NCBI RefSeq assembly: GCF_025200925.1
Contig: NZ_CP104174.1
Coordinates: 7,130,001-7,194,000, forward strand
DNA length: 64,000 nt
Source of the DNA: Bradyrhizobium sp. CB1015
GTDB lineage: Bacteria > Pseudomonadota > Alphaproteobacteria > Rhizobiales > Xanthobacteraceae
Direction: 5' to 3'
Below, piece by piece: positions 53,858 to 63,234 of the stretch (the stretch's first letter is position 1; the number at the start of each line of letters is the position of its first letter). The notes under the pieces are model-generated. The model saw only the letters and a program-made list of their open reading frames with translations. It did no database searches and was not told the DNA's origin. Both the position numbers and the translations under genes were made by a program.

Positions 53858-55531
53858 TCAGTTGAGCGTTTTCACGACCGGCTGGTTCGCAGCGGCCGGT
53901 GCCGGAATGGTCGCAGTGACCTCGGGAGCGATGATGTGACCATAGGGCCCTTTAACGTCGCCGCCGGAGTTGACGTAGTCATTGTAACGCTTGCGGACTT
54001 CCATCTGGCCATTGAGGAAGAAATCGACGTCGTTGGCTGGAAGGCGGGAGTCGAGCGGCGACGCCAATTGCTGACCGGGTGCGGCCGGCGCGACCAGGCG
54101 CGGCGTCACGATGATGACGAGATCGGTTTCCTCCTGCTGGTACGACTTGCTGCTGAACAAAGCTCCCAGCACAGGCACCGAGCCGATCCAGGGCAACTGC
54201 GAAACGTCCTGACGGTTGCGGGTTTGCAGCAAGCCGGCGATCGCAAAGCTCTGGCCGTCCCGCAGCTCCACCGTGGTGCGTGCATCGCGGCGGGTCAACG
54301 CCGGAACTGTCGTCCCCTGAATCGTCACCGCATTGGCGAAATCAAGCTCGCTGACCGACGGCTCGACACGAAGATTGATCACACCGCGCGAGAGCACGGT
54401 GGGCACAAAGGCCAGTTCGACACCGAACTTCTTGTAGTCGATCGTGATGGTCGGAAAGCCGTTCGCCGTCGTGTTCGGTATCGGCACCGGAAATTCACCA
54501 CCCGCCAGGAAGCGCGCCGCATCGCCGGAAAGCGTAGTCAAGTTCGGCTCGGCCAGCCGGCGCGCCAATCCTTTGGTCTCAAGCGCTGAGATCAACAGGT
54601 CTACCGAGCCCCCATTGCTCGTTCTGACGATGCTGGTCAATAAGCTTCCGAAAGGGACCGGAGCTATGCCGCCCGCGGTTCCTAAGAGCGTTCCTACCGT
54701 TCCGAGTATCGGAAGACTGCCCGCTGGATTTGCGCCAACGGCAGTGCTGCTGGGACTAAGTGCGCTAGTATTGCCGGTGGTAGGTACCCTAGTAAGACCA
54801 TTAACGCCGCCGATGGGTGCCCGCCCGACGGCCGTTGTTGAACCAAGACCGGTATTCCCCACGTTGGTGCCATTAGCATTCGCCGCATACAGATTGACGC
54901 CCAGGTTGCGGCCGGCATCCCGGGTGACCTCGAGAAAGCGCACCTCCAGCATCACCTGCTGCGGCGCCGCGACACTCATCGCGTTGACGACAGTGCCCCC
55001 CTTCGCGACTGTGCTGGTGGCGATCGCCATGGCCCGCTCGGCTGTAACCGCATCGGCGGCCGTTCCGCTAAGCACCACCTGGCCCTCGGAAGCCGAGACG
55101 CGGATCCCGTTCCCGCCAGTGCTGCTGCGGATGTTCTGCTGGAGATTGCCGGTATCGATCACGACTTCGACGTCGAGGATGCCGATCTGCTTCATCGAGG
55201 AATCGAGCAGGATGACATTGGTGGTGCCGGTCTGCTTGCCCTGGACGTAGATCAGGTGATCGCTGAGCGACTTCACGTCCACAATATCAGGCGAGCCGGC
55301 CACGATAGTTGCGAAAGCCGTATCGACCTTGAAGGTACGTGACTTGTTGACGACCACCTTGACCCGCTGGACGTCGTTCATTTCGCTGACGAAGACGCCG
55401 CCGGAGGAGCCCCGCCGGTCTGCCGCCGTCGCGCGGTCAGCGGACGCAAAGGAGGCGAGCGCAGCGCCAAGCCCCATCACGCTGAAGGCGAGAAGCCCCC
55501 CTATCCTACCCGAAATGCGACCGCCACCCAT
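53858..55531 (-). CDS. cpaC: Flp pilus outer-membrane secretin CpaC/RcpA
   Basis: The 557-residue protein forms the outer-membrane channel for the Flp pilus. It has a signal peptide (about 10-35), an N-terminal pilus/secretin domain (residues 50-120: VNKSRTFKVDTAFATIVAG), a BON-like segment (GIRVSASEGQVVLSGTAADA) and the secretin core from about 190: VMLEVRFLEVTRDAGRNLGV, RLAEPNLTTLSGDAARFLAG and LRDGQSFAIAGLL. The gene follows a 435-bp gap after the tadE-like genes and so may have its own promoter. Length is usual for the family. Confidence 0.92.
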   Translation of the reverse strand: MGGGRISGRIGGLLAFSVMGLGAALASFASADRATAADRRGSSGGVFVSEMNDVQRVKVVVNKSRTFKVDTAFATIVAGSPDIVDVKSLSDHLIYVQGKQTGTTNVILLDSSMKQIGILDVEVVIDTGNLQQNIRSSTGGNGIRVSASEGQVVLSGTAADAVTAERAMAIATSTVAKGGTVVNAMSVAAPQQVMLEVRFLEVTRDAGRNLGVNLYAANANGTNVGNTGLGSTTAVGRAPIGGVNGLTRVPTTGNTSALSPSSTAVGANPAGSLPILGTVGTLLGTAGGIAPVPFGSLLTSIVRTSNGGSVDLLISALETKGLARRLAEPNLTTLSGDAARFLAGGEFPVPIPNTTANGFPTITIDYKKFGVELAFVPTVLSRGVINLRVEPSVSELDFANAVTIQGTTVPALTRRDARTTVELRDGQSFAIAGLLQTRNRQDVSQLPWIGSVPVLGALFSSKSYQQEETDLVIIVTPRLVAPAAPGQQLASPLDSRLPANDVDFFLNGQMEVRKRYNDYVNSGGDVKGPYGHIIAPEVTATIPAPAAANQPVVKTLN

Positions 55532-55966
55532 TCGAGTCCCCCCACTGCGATCCGCGGCATCTCCGCAAATCTACGCGCTCGATATCCCCGACAGTTCCCC
55601 TCTGCGCACCACGTCGCAGAGCTTACAAGTTGTCCAACTACAATTCGTTACTTCGCGTTTCCAAGATCATCGTCCGTCATGCTGCCTGCTTGCAAGAAGA
55701 GAAGGTGACCTCACAGCCTCAAGTGGCAAAGAAAACTTTGCAATGTTGCCACCGAGCATCATTTCCTCTGGTTCCGTTGTCGAATGTCGCTGGCTGAAAC
55801 GGATGGAGATGCCAACGCGCTCGCCAGCTCGACCGGCGTAGCTGCGAGGCGGCGTTGGGCAAAAAGCGTAAGGTATGCTGCCATATTGGGTTGGACCGAG
55901 CCGTCCTCGGCATTGTCGCCGTCCCTTGGGCGGTCGGGTTGCCTCATGGGCTGATGCTCGGGAGGG
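55532..55966. other. Gap inside the tad locus
   Basis: No gene here has support. A minus-strand frame at 55759-56001 overlaps the tadE-like end and has no recognisable product. The gap probably holds the cpaC promoter. It breaks the otherwise tightly packed minus-strand operon. Confidence 0.35.
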
Positions 55967-56386
55967 CTAAAAGGGAATTTGCGTTGACGCGCTCGGCGCA
56001 TTGAGTGTCGTACCCCATATCGGCATCAGCATGGTGAAGCCTGCTTGAGAAGCAGTCACGGTCAAATTGCTGCCGCTGGCTGCCACGCTCAGCGTCGGCG
56101 TGAGACCGCCGCGATACAGGAACGGCGCTGCATTCTGCTTTGCGGTCGTGGACATGGGATCGCCCGCGCAGCTTGACGGCGACTGAGGCGGGCTTTGAAG
56201 CATGGCAGGCGTGTAGCAATTGATCATGACCGCTCGGGCCCCGGCGCTCGCGAGCGTCCGCAAGGACTGCATCGTGATCGCATAGCGTCCGAGATCGAAG
56301 ATGGCGAAGATCAACATGAAAAGGGACACGAAGGCGAGGATGAATTCGAACGATGCTATGCCGCGATTGTCGAGCATTCTCATCAT
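55967..56386 (-). CDS. TadE-like pseudopilin
   Basis: The 139-residue protein starts with a short basic leader and a TadE-type segment: DNRGIASFEFILAFVSLFML, where the glutamate at position +5 after the likely prepilin cleavage site is present. The soluble part has two cysteines (INCYTP, SSCAGD) that could pair. TadE-like proteins are minor pilins needed for Flp pilus assembly. Its ATG overlaps the tadG-like stop by ATGA. It is the last gene before the gap. Confidence 0.8.
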   Translation of the reverse strand: MMRMLDNRGIASFEFILAFVSLFMLIFAIFDLGRYAITMQSLRTLASAGARAVMINCYTPAMLQSPPQSPSSCAGDPMSTTAKQNAAPFLYRGGLTPTLSVAASGSNLTVTASQAGFTMLMPIWGTTLNAPSASTQIPF

Positions 56387-57720
56387 TGCACCAAAGCGAC
56401 CATTTGAGTGTAGACGATAGTCGACGGAGCACACCCCTCCGTGCTCAAGTAGGCGCCGCCGCTCATGTCGAGTGTTTTGGCGATCACCTGCGAACAGGTC
56501 GTATTGGCGCTGGCAGTCGTTCCAGCCCAGCTAACGTCGACCTTGGGGAAATACAGGGCCCCGCCCAGACTAACTTGACCGCCACCGTTGATGGTGACCT
56601 TGTTGCTGGTCTTGGTCGGAGCCTGATCATCGATCAGGACGCCATTCAGATCAGAAGAGAACGCGTTCGTAGCAGGTGCAGAGAGATCAACGGTCCCCCC
56701 GTTGATGGTAAGCTGCGAGTCTCCGAGCAAGACGAGGGTTACGCCTGTGCCTTTCAGTTCTCCGCCGGTCATTTTTATATTTGCTTTGTAGAAGAAGTAA
56801 GTTCCTGGGTCCAAAACGTACTTGTCCCCGTTCTGGATCGTGAAACTACCGTAAGCTCCAGTCCCCGCGCTATTTGGCGCGCAATGCTTCCACCCATCCG
56901 CCTGAAGGGTGCATGGCATGTTTGTATTGCCAGTCCTGCTGTTGAACGATTCCGTATCCAGTTTACTGAGCGGATTGCTCGCATACGTCATGAAGTAGTT
57001 GTGCGGCACGCCAAGACTGCTGCAGGTGCCTGACGGGGTGCAGCCACTGACGCCATAAACCGCCCATCCCGAACCGGTGAAAGATGGAGTGCTGGCAAGT
57101 TGGACACTCGTATCCGACATCAGCGCGCATCCAGTTCCGTTGTTGCTGAGGCTGCCGGCAAGCTTGAGTGCGCCTGAATCAGGTCCAAGCGCGAGAACGC
57201 ACGCCTTGGTCGGCTGCTGCACCAGCGCAATAGCTTGGGCGGGAATGCTGACGGTCGTCAAACCCAGTACTGCAGACAAGTACGCCGGTTGCTGTTGGCT
57301 GACCCTGGCGCGCACCGCGTTGCCGGTACCTGTTGGGGGCGTTGTGAACGTGCCCGCACTGTAGGTGCCGATATCGATCTGCACGGCTCGCGAGACTCTG
57401 ATCGGAAGGCTGGGCGGACACTGGTTGCCGGGATAAGGCGTGCTGTCTTTCGGACTCGAGTTGCAAAACCCGTTCTGTGCCGCGAATTCCTTCCCACGAT
57501 AATCCACCGATTGTACGTCGCAGGCCGCTCCAGCCATCGTGCATGAAAGTCGCAAGGCGCCCGAGAAGGCTGCCGAGTCGGCGGCGTTCTGTGCGTGCTT
57601 GTGGGTGACGTACCACGAACCGGCCTCGACCCCGAGCGCGACGACTCCGATGAGCGGCACGAGGGCGATGACGGTTGCGAGTGCGGCCGAGCCTCGTCGG
57701 GAACGGAGCGGATTACGCAT
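56383..57720 (-). CDS. tadG: TadG-like pilus assembly protein
   Basis: The 445-residue protein has the TadG start: RSRRGSAALATVIALVPLIG with one membrane segment, then a large periplasmic part with KHAQNAADSAAFSGALRLS, as in the Flp-associated TadE/G-like family. The C-terminal half has a repetitive beta pattern (GGGQVSLGGALYFP). ATG 57720 sits eight bases after the tadE stop; the longer frame to 57888 is unlikely. TadG is thought to anchor or initiate the pilus, and its exact role is unclear. Confidence 0.82.
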   Translation of the reverse strand: MRNPLRSRRGSAALATVIALVPLIGVVALGVEAGSWYVTHKHAQNAADSAAFSGALRLSCTMAGAACDVQSVDYRGKEFAAQNGFCNSSPKDSTPYPGNQCPPSLPIRVSRAVQIDIGTYSAGTFTTPPTGTGNAVRARVSQQQPAYLSAVLGLTTVSIPAQAIALVQQPTKACVLALGPDSGALKLAGSLSNNGTGCALMSDTSVQLASTPSFTGSGWAVYGVSGCTPSGTCSSLGVPHNYFMTYASNPLSKLDTESFNSRTGNTNMPCTLQADGWKHCAPNSAGTGAYGSFTIQNGDKYVLDPGTYFFYKANIKMTGGELKGTGVTLVLLGDSQLTINGGTVDLSAPATNAFSSDLNGVLIDDQAPTKTSNKVTINGGGQVSLGGALYFPKVDVSWAGTTASANTTCSQVIAKTLDMSGGAYLSTEGCAPSTIVYTQMVALVQ

Positions 57721-57728
57721 GGAAACAC

Positions 57729-58163
57729 CTACTGGAAGCGCTCTGAGTAAGACAGCGTGTATGTACAACTGCTGGGACAGAGCACCGACGTCAACACAAT
57801 CGGCGCCAACGTGACGGTCGTCGAAAACGTAATGTACTTGGGAGAAGCAATATTGCCCGGCGAGCAGGCAGCACCGGCGTCTCCGCATAAGACCTGGATG
57901 TTGCCGATCGCATGACCTGCAACCGTTGTCTGAAGCCCTGACCTCCAGGTCACCGTGCCGTCGGGGCCGAGCGGATTATAGTACTGAACATATTGCCCGA
58001 AGGACCGCAGCGCCGACCACGCGGAGATAAACCGGAAACCCGCGGCAGCGACGTCGGCGAGCGGCATCAGCAGGCTCGCCACCATGAAAATGTAGACGAT
58101 GACTGTCTCGAACGCGACGGCGCCGCGCTGATCGGCGATGAAGGACCCTCTACGGCCACGCAT
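57729..58163 (-). CDS. tadE: TadE-like pseudopilin
   Basis: The protein of about 144 residues has a basic leader (RGRRGSFIADQRG) and the segment AVAFETVIVYIFMVASLLM with the conserved glutamate near the cut site. The rest is a small beta-rich domain with four cysteines. ATG 58163 follows the methyltransferase stop by five bases with GGTGAG ahead; GTG 58196 would overlap. It would be processed by a prepilin peptidase encoded elsewhere. Confidence 0.82.
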   Translation of the reverse strand: MRGRRGSFIADQRGAVAFETVIVYIFMVASLLMPLADVAAAGFRFISAWSALRSFGQYVQYYNPLGPDGTVTWRSGLQTTVAGHAIGNIQVLCGDAGAACSPGNIASPKYITFSTTVTLAPIVLTSVLCPSSCTYTLSYSERFQ

Positions 58164-58168
58164 AGCGC

Positions 58169-58816
58169 TCACCAAACGTAAGGAATCACTCGCCAACGTG
58201 ATGCTTCGTAACTCGAATACTCAGGGCAATTGCGCCGAAGCAGGTCTTCTTCGTAAAGGATTCGGCAGACCTGAATGCCTATATGCAGGACCAGTACGAT
58301 CACCGTAACCGGTGTCAGATATTGCAGCACGACGCCCAGCACCACGATTTCTTCTGCGACATAGAGCGGGTGCTTGATCCATCGATACGGGCCGGTCTGA
58401 ACCACCGAGCGCGCCTGCGGCACCAGGCTGAACGACCGACCCAGATGTCGGATCGTGACAAGCATCATGATCGTGCCGACCAGCACGCAGGCCGTCGATG
58501 CCAGGTTGGGCAGCGTGTCGTCGGTTTTGCCGAGGAAGCTGATCGTCCAAGGCAGATAGCTGCCGACGAAGGCAGCTATTCTTGGAAGCAGGCCGTCTGC
58601 ATGCGCCTTTGCCGGTGAGCGCGTCATGATCAACAACGCCAGGAGCATGTAGAAGATGCCAAGGCAAAAGCTCGACAAGAGCGAGGGCCATGGATCGGTC
58701 AGCGACGCCCCGATTCTGACGGCGACGCAAAGTGCCAGCAACAAGAACCACGTGCTGCCGAGCAGCCGCATGATCCGGTCGTAAGATCCGTTCCTAGAGA
58801 GGGCAATTGTGCTCAT
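58169..58816 (-). CDS. Isoprenylcysteine methyltransferase-like membrane protein in the tad operon
   Basis: The 215-residue protein has five or so membrane segments and the ICMT/PEMT-type motif TGPYRWIKHPLYVAEE with later EEDLLRRNCPEYSSYEAS, the usual C-terminal block of this family. Related bacterial proteins methylate lipids, isoprenoids or small thiols, though most are uncharacterised. It starts two bases after tadC and ends five before tadE, so it is embedded in the pilus operon. Its role there, for example methylating a pilin-like N-terminus or a membrane lipid, is speculative. N-methylation of pilins is normally done by the prepilin peptidase itself. Confidence 0.75.
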   Translation of the reverse strand: MSTIALSRNGSYDRIMRLLGSTWFLLLALCVAVRIGASLTDPWPSLLSSFCLGIFYMLLALLIMTRSPAKAHADGLLPRIAAFVGSYLPWTISFLGKTDDTLPNLASTACVLVGTIMMLVTIRHLGRSFSLVPQARSVVQTGPYRWIKHPLYVAEEIVVLGVVLQYLTPVTVIVLVLHIGIQVCRILYEEDLLRRNCPEYSSYEASRWRVIPYVW

Positions 58817-58818
58817 GG

Positions 58819-59727
58819 TTACTTTCCGAAGCTGGCGAACGAACGCACGAGGTGCAGAACGGGACTTCCTCCCATGATGACGAACATGGCTGGGAGCAGG
58901 AACAGCACCATCGGAATGGTCAGCTTGGCGCCCAACTTGTGCGCCCTTTCTTCCAGCTTGGTGATACGTTCCCGCCGCAGGTCGAGCGCGATACTGCGTA
59001 GCGCCTGGCCCAACGGCGTTCCGTATTGCAGGCTCTGGCTGATCATCGTGCCGAATCGGCGAAGACCATCCGAAGTGGCCGCCAAGTTCTCGAATGCCTC
59101 GACGCGACTTGGCAGTATCCGGAGATCATCAAGAAGACGGTGCAGCACCCAGGCCATAGCAGGATTGGTCGACTTCATTTCTTCGGCGACACGCCCCAGC
59201 CCGCTTTCCAGGCCCATTCCCGCCTCGCTGCATACGATCAGCAAATCGATCATGTCGGGCGTGCCCAGCCGAATGGCAGCATCAAAGCGCCGCTTCATCA
59301 CCGACAGAGCCAATCGCGGACCCAAGATTCCGATCACCACACCCATCAGCGTGAAGACCAGCACGTCGGCGGGTCCCCTTCCCGAAAGTTGCGCCAGAAG
59401 CAGCGCAATGACCGGCAGCGCGACCATGCTGACGACCTTGATGCCGATCCAGATCGGCAAGGTTCTATGATGGTTGAAACCAGATGAGTGGAGGATCGTT
59501 CGGAGCTCCTCCAGATTCTCCTCGGCGTAAAAGCGCCGATACCGCATGCCCAGCCATGAAAACCAACCGGTCAGGTCTTTGAAGGGGGCTGACCGGTAAG
59601 GGATACCCATCACGGCGTTTGAGACCCGCGTGTCCAATGCACGGACATGTAGTTCGCGGATGAGCAACATGCAGGCCGCAGTCCCGGCTGCGACTGCGAG
59701 GGCCACCAGACTGAGACCAAAAGTCAT
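58819..59727 (-). CDS. tadC: TadC, type II secretion F-type membrane protein
   Basis: The 302-residue inner-membrane protein has the T2SSF domain (about 155-285) with MIDLLIVCSEAGMGLESGLG, FENLAATSDGLRRFGTMISQ and SLQYGTPLGQALRSIALDLR, and four membrane segments. With TadB it forms the platform turned by the TadA ATPase. ATG 59727 overlaps the tadB stop by ATGA. Two bases separate it from the methyltransferase gene. Confidence 0.92.
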   Translation of the reverse strand: MTFGLSLVALAVAAGTAACMLLIRELHVRALDTRVSNAVMGIPYRSAPFKDLTGWFSWLGMRYRRFYAEENLEELRTILHSSGFNHHRTLPIWIGIKVVSMVALPVIALLLAQLSGRGPADVLVFTLMGVVIGILGPRLALSVMKRRFDAAIRLGTPDMIDLLIVCSEAGMGLESGLGRVAEEMKSTNPAMAWVLHRLLDDLRILPSRVEAFENLAATSDGLRRFGTMISQSLQYGTPLGQALRSIALDLRRERITKLEERAHKLGAKLTIPMVLFLLPAMFVIMGGSPVLHLVRSFASFGK

Positions 59728-60656
59728 AGTTCCGTTTCCCGCCTGACCATCCAACTTATCACCAGATGCCCGACGAGCACCGAGACTATCGCGTAAGCCA
59801 GAAGCTTGTTTCCAGTCGGATCAGTGAACAGCAGATCGACATTCTGCGGATTGGCCGCGTACAGCAATGCTCCGGCAATCAGGGGCGATATCGTGAGTGC
59901 TCGCGAGGAAAAGATCACTTCTCCCGCCAACGCCTTGGCGCGAGCAGCGAGCGCAACACGCTGACTCACGGTGTCGCCCAGCGTCTGCAAGGTCTCGGCC
60001 AAGCTGCCGCCGGACTTCAACTGGACTGCAAGCGTCACCGCGAACATCGCATACTCTGCCACTTGCGTTCGCCGATAGACGGCTTCGACGGCTTCCTCCG
60101 GAGGTCTTCCCAGATTCACTTCGCTGCATACGATTGCAAACTGCCCAGACGTCGGTTGCGGCATCTCGCGCGCGATGGTGCGAAATGCTTCGTGCACAGG
60201 CAGACCCGATCGAACCGTACTCGTCACCAGCTGAATGGCGTCAGGCAGCTGCCGGAACAGTTGACTCGCGAAGCGACGTTGCTGCCAACCAAACAGACCT
60301 CGTACGACCACCACGGCGGCAATTGCAGCCGCGACAGACACGTAGAAAACGGAAAATCCCAGCAGGCGATTGGCGTAGAAGATCGCGGCTACGGTGATGG
60401 CAGCAGCAAGCAGCACATACGCCGGATGCCAGGCGTGAACCATCTCGGGCCTGTAATTGGCCAAACGGTGGAGAAGCAGATACCGGGATCCGGTCTCCGC
60501 CCGGCGAATCGATGGCAGGCTGGCGGGATGGGAGGCCGGTAGAGCGACCGCCAGCCGGCGGTCCATGCGTCGCTCCCGGCCGTCGAGCCACAAGGCGCTG
60601 GCGGCTGCGCACATCGCAAGCACCAGAACAGCGACGATCAGGGACTCAGGTATCAT
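59724..60656 (-). CDS. tadB: TadB, type II secretion F-type membrane protein
   Basis: The 310-residue inner-membrane platform protein has an N-terminal membrane segment, a cytoplasmic stretch, and the T2SSF domain (about 140-265): LPDAIQLVTSTVRSGLPVHE, FRTIAREMPQPTSG and LKSGGSLAETLQTLGDTVSQ. Start and stop overlap the neighbours by 4 nt. TadB and TadC paralogues work together, as in other Flp systems. Confidence 0.93.
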   Translation of the reverse strand: MIPESLIVAVLVLAMCAAASALWLDGRERRMDRRLAVALPASHPASLPSIRRAETGSRYLLLHRLANYRPEMVHAWHPAYVLLAAAITVAAIFYANRLLGFSVFYVSVAAAIAAVVVVRGLFGWQQRRFASQLFRQLPDAIQLVTSTVRSGLPVHEAFRTIAREMPQPTSGQFAIVCSEVNLGRPPEEAVEAVYRRTQVAEYAMFAVTLAVQLKSGGSLAETLQTLGDTVSQRVALAARAKALAGEVIFSSRALTISPLIAGALLYAANPQNVDLLFTDPTGNKLLAYAIVSVLVGHLVISWMVRRETEL

Positions 60657-62035
60657 ATCTGCCTCACTGCCTCGGCCCAGGCGCGATCGAGCCCGAAATA
60701 GACAAGACGGCTTTTGAATTTCGGGACTGCAAGAGTGGCCCTGTAGCTGCCCGAGATCCGCCCATGCTCATCCTCCTCCTCGTATTCGAAGGTTGCGATG
60801 TCATTGGTGGTGATCACATCCGATTCCAGCCCCATCACCTCGCTGATCTGGACAATGCGACGTTGCCCATCGCGCATGCGTTCGACTTGCACGATGAGAT
60901 CCAGCGCAGCGACGATCTGAGTTCGAATGGCTCGCGACGGCAGATTCACCTGCCCCATCTGCACCATGTTCTCGATGCGGGTCAGGGCATCGCGGGCACT
61001 ATTGGCATGGACCGTGGAGATCGAACCATCATGGCCGGTGTTCATCGCCTGCAGCATGTCGAACGCTTCAGCGCCGCGCACCTCGCCCACGACGATCCGG
61101 TCGGGACGCATGCGCAGCGCATTCCACAAGAGATCGCGCTGTGTCACCTGCCCCGTGCCTTCTAGGCTCGGAGGCCGGGTCTCCAGGCTGATCACGTGCG
61201 GCTGCTGAAGCTGCAACTCTGCCGCATCCTCGATGGTGACGACGCGTTCGCTGTGATCGATGAACTGGCTCATGGCGTTGAGCAGCGTCGTCTTGCCGGA
61301 CCCGGTGCCGCCGGAGACCAGAACATTGAGCCGACACCGGGCGGCGATCTCCAGCAATTGTCCGATGGCCGCGGTCATCGAGCCGTTTTCGACCATTGCG
61401 GCGATATCCAAACGGCGGCTCGGGAACTTTCGAATCGAAATGCAGGGGCTGTGGATCGACAGCGGCGGGAAGATGATGTTGACGCGGCTGCCATCGGGCA
61501 AACGGCAATCCACCATCGGGCTGGATTCATCGATGCGCCGGCCGACTTGCGCGGCAATTTTCTGGGCCACCGATGCAATGTGATCATTGTCGCGGAAGCG
61601 CACCGCGATCCGCTCCAGCTTGCCGGCTCGTTCGACATAAACGTTGCTCGGTCCGTTGATCATGATGTCGTTGATTGACTGATCGAGCAGAAGCGGACGC
61701 AGCGGCCCATAGCCGGTCATGTCGTCCGCAATCTCATCCGCCAGTTGAAGCTGCTCGCGACCCGACAGTTCGAGCCGTTCCTCATTGGCGATTCCATGGA
61801 TGATTTCCTCGATCTGCCGCCGAAGGATATCACGCGAAACAGTTGCGGCCACCGATGGCTCAATCTGCTCGATGACGCGTTCGCGCAGTGAAGCTGGCAT
61901 CACTGGCCGGTCAATCGGAGGTTCGTCGCGCCTTGACGTTGATGCAGGCACGCTTGGCGTCGATGCAGCCAAGCTTGGCGTCAATGCAGGCAACCGAACC
62001 GACGTTTCCTCGTCGCGCCTACCAAACTTTCTCAT
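60653..62035 (-). CDS. cpaF: Flp pilus ATPase CpaF/TadA
   Basis: The 460-residue secretion ATPase powers Flp pilus assembly. The N-terminal domain has LLLDQSINDIMINGPSNVYVE. The P-loop is SGGTGSGKTTLLNAM; the Asp box, Walker B and His box follow as RVVTIEDAAELQL, PDRIVVGEVRGAEAFDMLQA and NTGHDGSISTVHAN. All catalytic residues are present. The first 30 residues are a low-complexity Pro/Ser/Thr stretch encoded by a 21-bp repeat. ATG overlaps the cpaE stop by ATGA. Confidence 0.95.
   Translation of the reverse strand: MRKFGRRDEETSVRLPALTPSLAASTPSVPASTSRRDEPPIDRPVMPASLRERVIEQIEPSVAATVSRDILRRQIEEIIHGIANEERLELSGREQLQLADEIADDMTGYGPLRPLLLDQSINDIMINGPSNVYVERAGKLERIAVRFRDNDHIASVAQKIAAQVGRRIDESSPMVDCRLPDGSRVNIIFPPLSIHSPCISIRKFPSRRLDIAAMVENGSMTAAIGQLLEIAARCRLNVLVSGGTGSGKTTLLNAMSQFIDHSERVVTIEDAAELQLQQPHVISLETRPPSLEGTGQVTQRDLLWNALRMRPDRIVVGEVRGAEAFDMLQAMNTGHDGSISTVHANSARDALTRIENMVQMGQVNLPSRAIRTQIVAALDLIVQVERMRDGQRRIVQISEVMGLESDVITTNDIATFEYEEEDEHGRISGSYRATLAVPKFKSRLVYFGLDRAWAEAVRQI
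61932..61994 (-). repeat. 21-bp tandem repeat in the 5' part of cpaF
   Basis: Three imperfect 21-bp units (cores CTTGACGTTGATGCAG, CTTGGCGTCGATGCAG and CTTGGCGTCAATGCAG) lie in frame, encoding seven-residue Ser/Pro/Thr-rich repeats of the flexible ATPase N-terminus. Copy number could vary between strains without shifting the frame. Confidence 0.6.
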
Positions 62036-63234
62036 AGCCCCAGCAGCCTCCTCAGCCGTCCCTTCTGCTCGACGCCGAGCCCCGTGATCTCCCGCACGAT
62101 CGGGGCGAGATGGCGTCGCAGTGCTGATACGTGCTTCAGCGCGGGAATTCCGAGATTGACCGCCTGGGTCATGCCCTTCCCAAGATCGGGTACAACCATG
62201 TCAGGCTCTGTCCCCAACGCCTTGACCACCGCGGCCCTGGGAAGGCCGCCGGGGCGATTGGCACGGTTCAGCAAGGTGAAGACCCGATCCCTGCCGGCAA
62301 TGTTGGTGACGGCGGTCCGCAGTGCATGAGCATTGCGCAGTCCGGTCACCTCTGCCTCCAACAGCACCATCACGTGCCGGGAAAGAGAGATCACCGGATG
62401 GATGGATGGCGGAAACGGGACCGGGACATCGACAACAATGTAATTGAATCGTTGGCGGAGCAGACCAAGGACGTGCCTCACGCCCGCTTCGGTGATATCG
62501 AGCTGAGCATCCAGCTCCTCATCGGCGGAAATCAGGCTAACTCGCTCGTTGACTGCAATTGCGGCACGCTCGAGGAACAACGTGTCCGCGCGCATCGGGT
62601 TCTCCAGGGCGATGCGCAAGCCTGGTCCGGGCTGAACACCCAACATCACGGCTGTTTCGCCGCCTTGAAGATGAAGGTCGAGCAGCGCGACCTTGGCCTT
62701 GGTGGTCTCGGCCAGTTGCAGCGCGAGATTGATGGCGATGCTCGTTGCGCCGGCACCGCCCTGCGCGCCGCAGATCGAGATCACATGCCCGCCTCGGTCG
62801 GTCGGTCCTGGCGCACGATCGCCAAGCAGCTTTGGACGCAGCTGGTCCAGCACCATGTCCCGCGTGATCGGCCGCGGCAGGTACTCGGTCAAGCCGAGCT
62901 CCATAAGCGCGCGGTAGAAGGTGATTTCCCTGCTTTCACCGATCAGAGCCACCCGGACATCCGGCGGACAGACGCCGGCCAGCTTCTCCAGTTCGGCAAA
63001 TGGATCATCGATACCACTGATGTCCGTCACCAAGGCGCATAATTCGGTGTCCGTTTCGAGCATCCGTATGGCATTGCGGATCGTGCCACGCTTGATCGAA
63101 ATGTTGCTGCCTTCGAGGCCCTTGCGCAGAGCCGCAGCACTCAGCTCGTCATTTACGAAGCAGACGATTCGATTGCGCGCGATGGCAGACGTCGCTTCTT
63201 CAGGCGGACTGACGGCCGCTATGTTGACGCTCAT
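62032..63234 (-). CDS. cpaE: CpaE/TadZ-type pilus localisation protein
   Basis: The 400-residue protein has an atypical receiver-like N-terminal domain (about 20-140) and a MinD/ParA-like ATPase domain with the deviant Walker A CGAQGGAGATSIAINLA near 155-171, where the usual lysine is replaced; this occurs in some TadZ proteins. NYIVVDVPVPF marks the Walker B region. It should position the pilus machine at a pole or patch. Start and stop overlap cpaB and cpaF by 4 nt. Confidence 0.9.
   Translation of the reverse strand: MSVNIAAVSPPEEATSAIARNRIVCFVNDELSAAALRKGLEGSNISIKRGTIRNAIRMLETDTELCALVTDISGIDDPFAELEKLAGVCPPDVRVALIGESREITFYRALMELGLTEYLPRPITRDMVLDQLRPKLLGDRAPGPTDRGGHVISICGAQGGAGATSIAINLALQLAETTKAKVALLDLHLQGGETAVMLGVQPGPGLRIALENPMRADTLFLERAAIAVNERVSLISADEELDAQLDITEAGVRHVLGLLRQRFNYIVVDVPVPFPPSIHPVISLSRHVMVLLEAEVTGLRNAHALRTAVTNIAGRDRVFTLLNRANRPGGLPRAAVVKALGTEPDMVVPDLGKGMTQAVNLGIPALKHVSALRRHLAPIVREITGLGVEQKGRLRRLLGL

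Noticed and set aside
54444..55250. 268-codon plus-strand frame opposite cpaC
   Set aside because: Antisense to secretin repeats; Pro/Val/Thr-rich composition reflects codon structure of the opposite strand.
62131..63042. 303-codon plus-strand frame opposite cpaE
   Set aside because: Shadow of a clearly conserved gene; product is His/Gln/Arg-rich without a fold.
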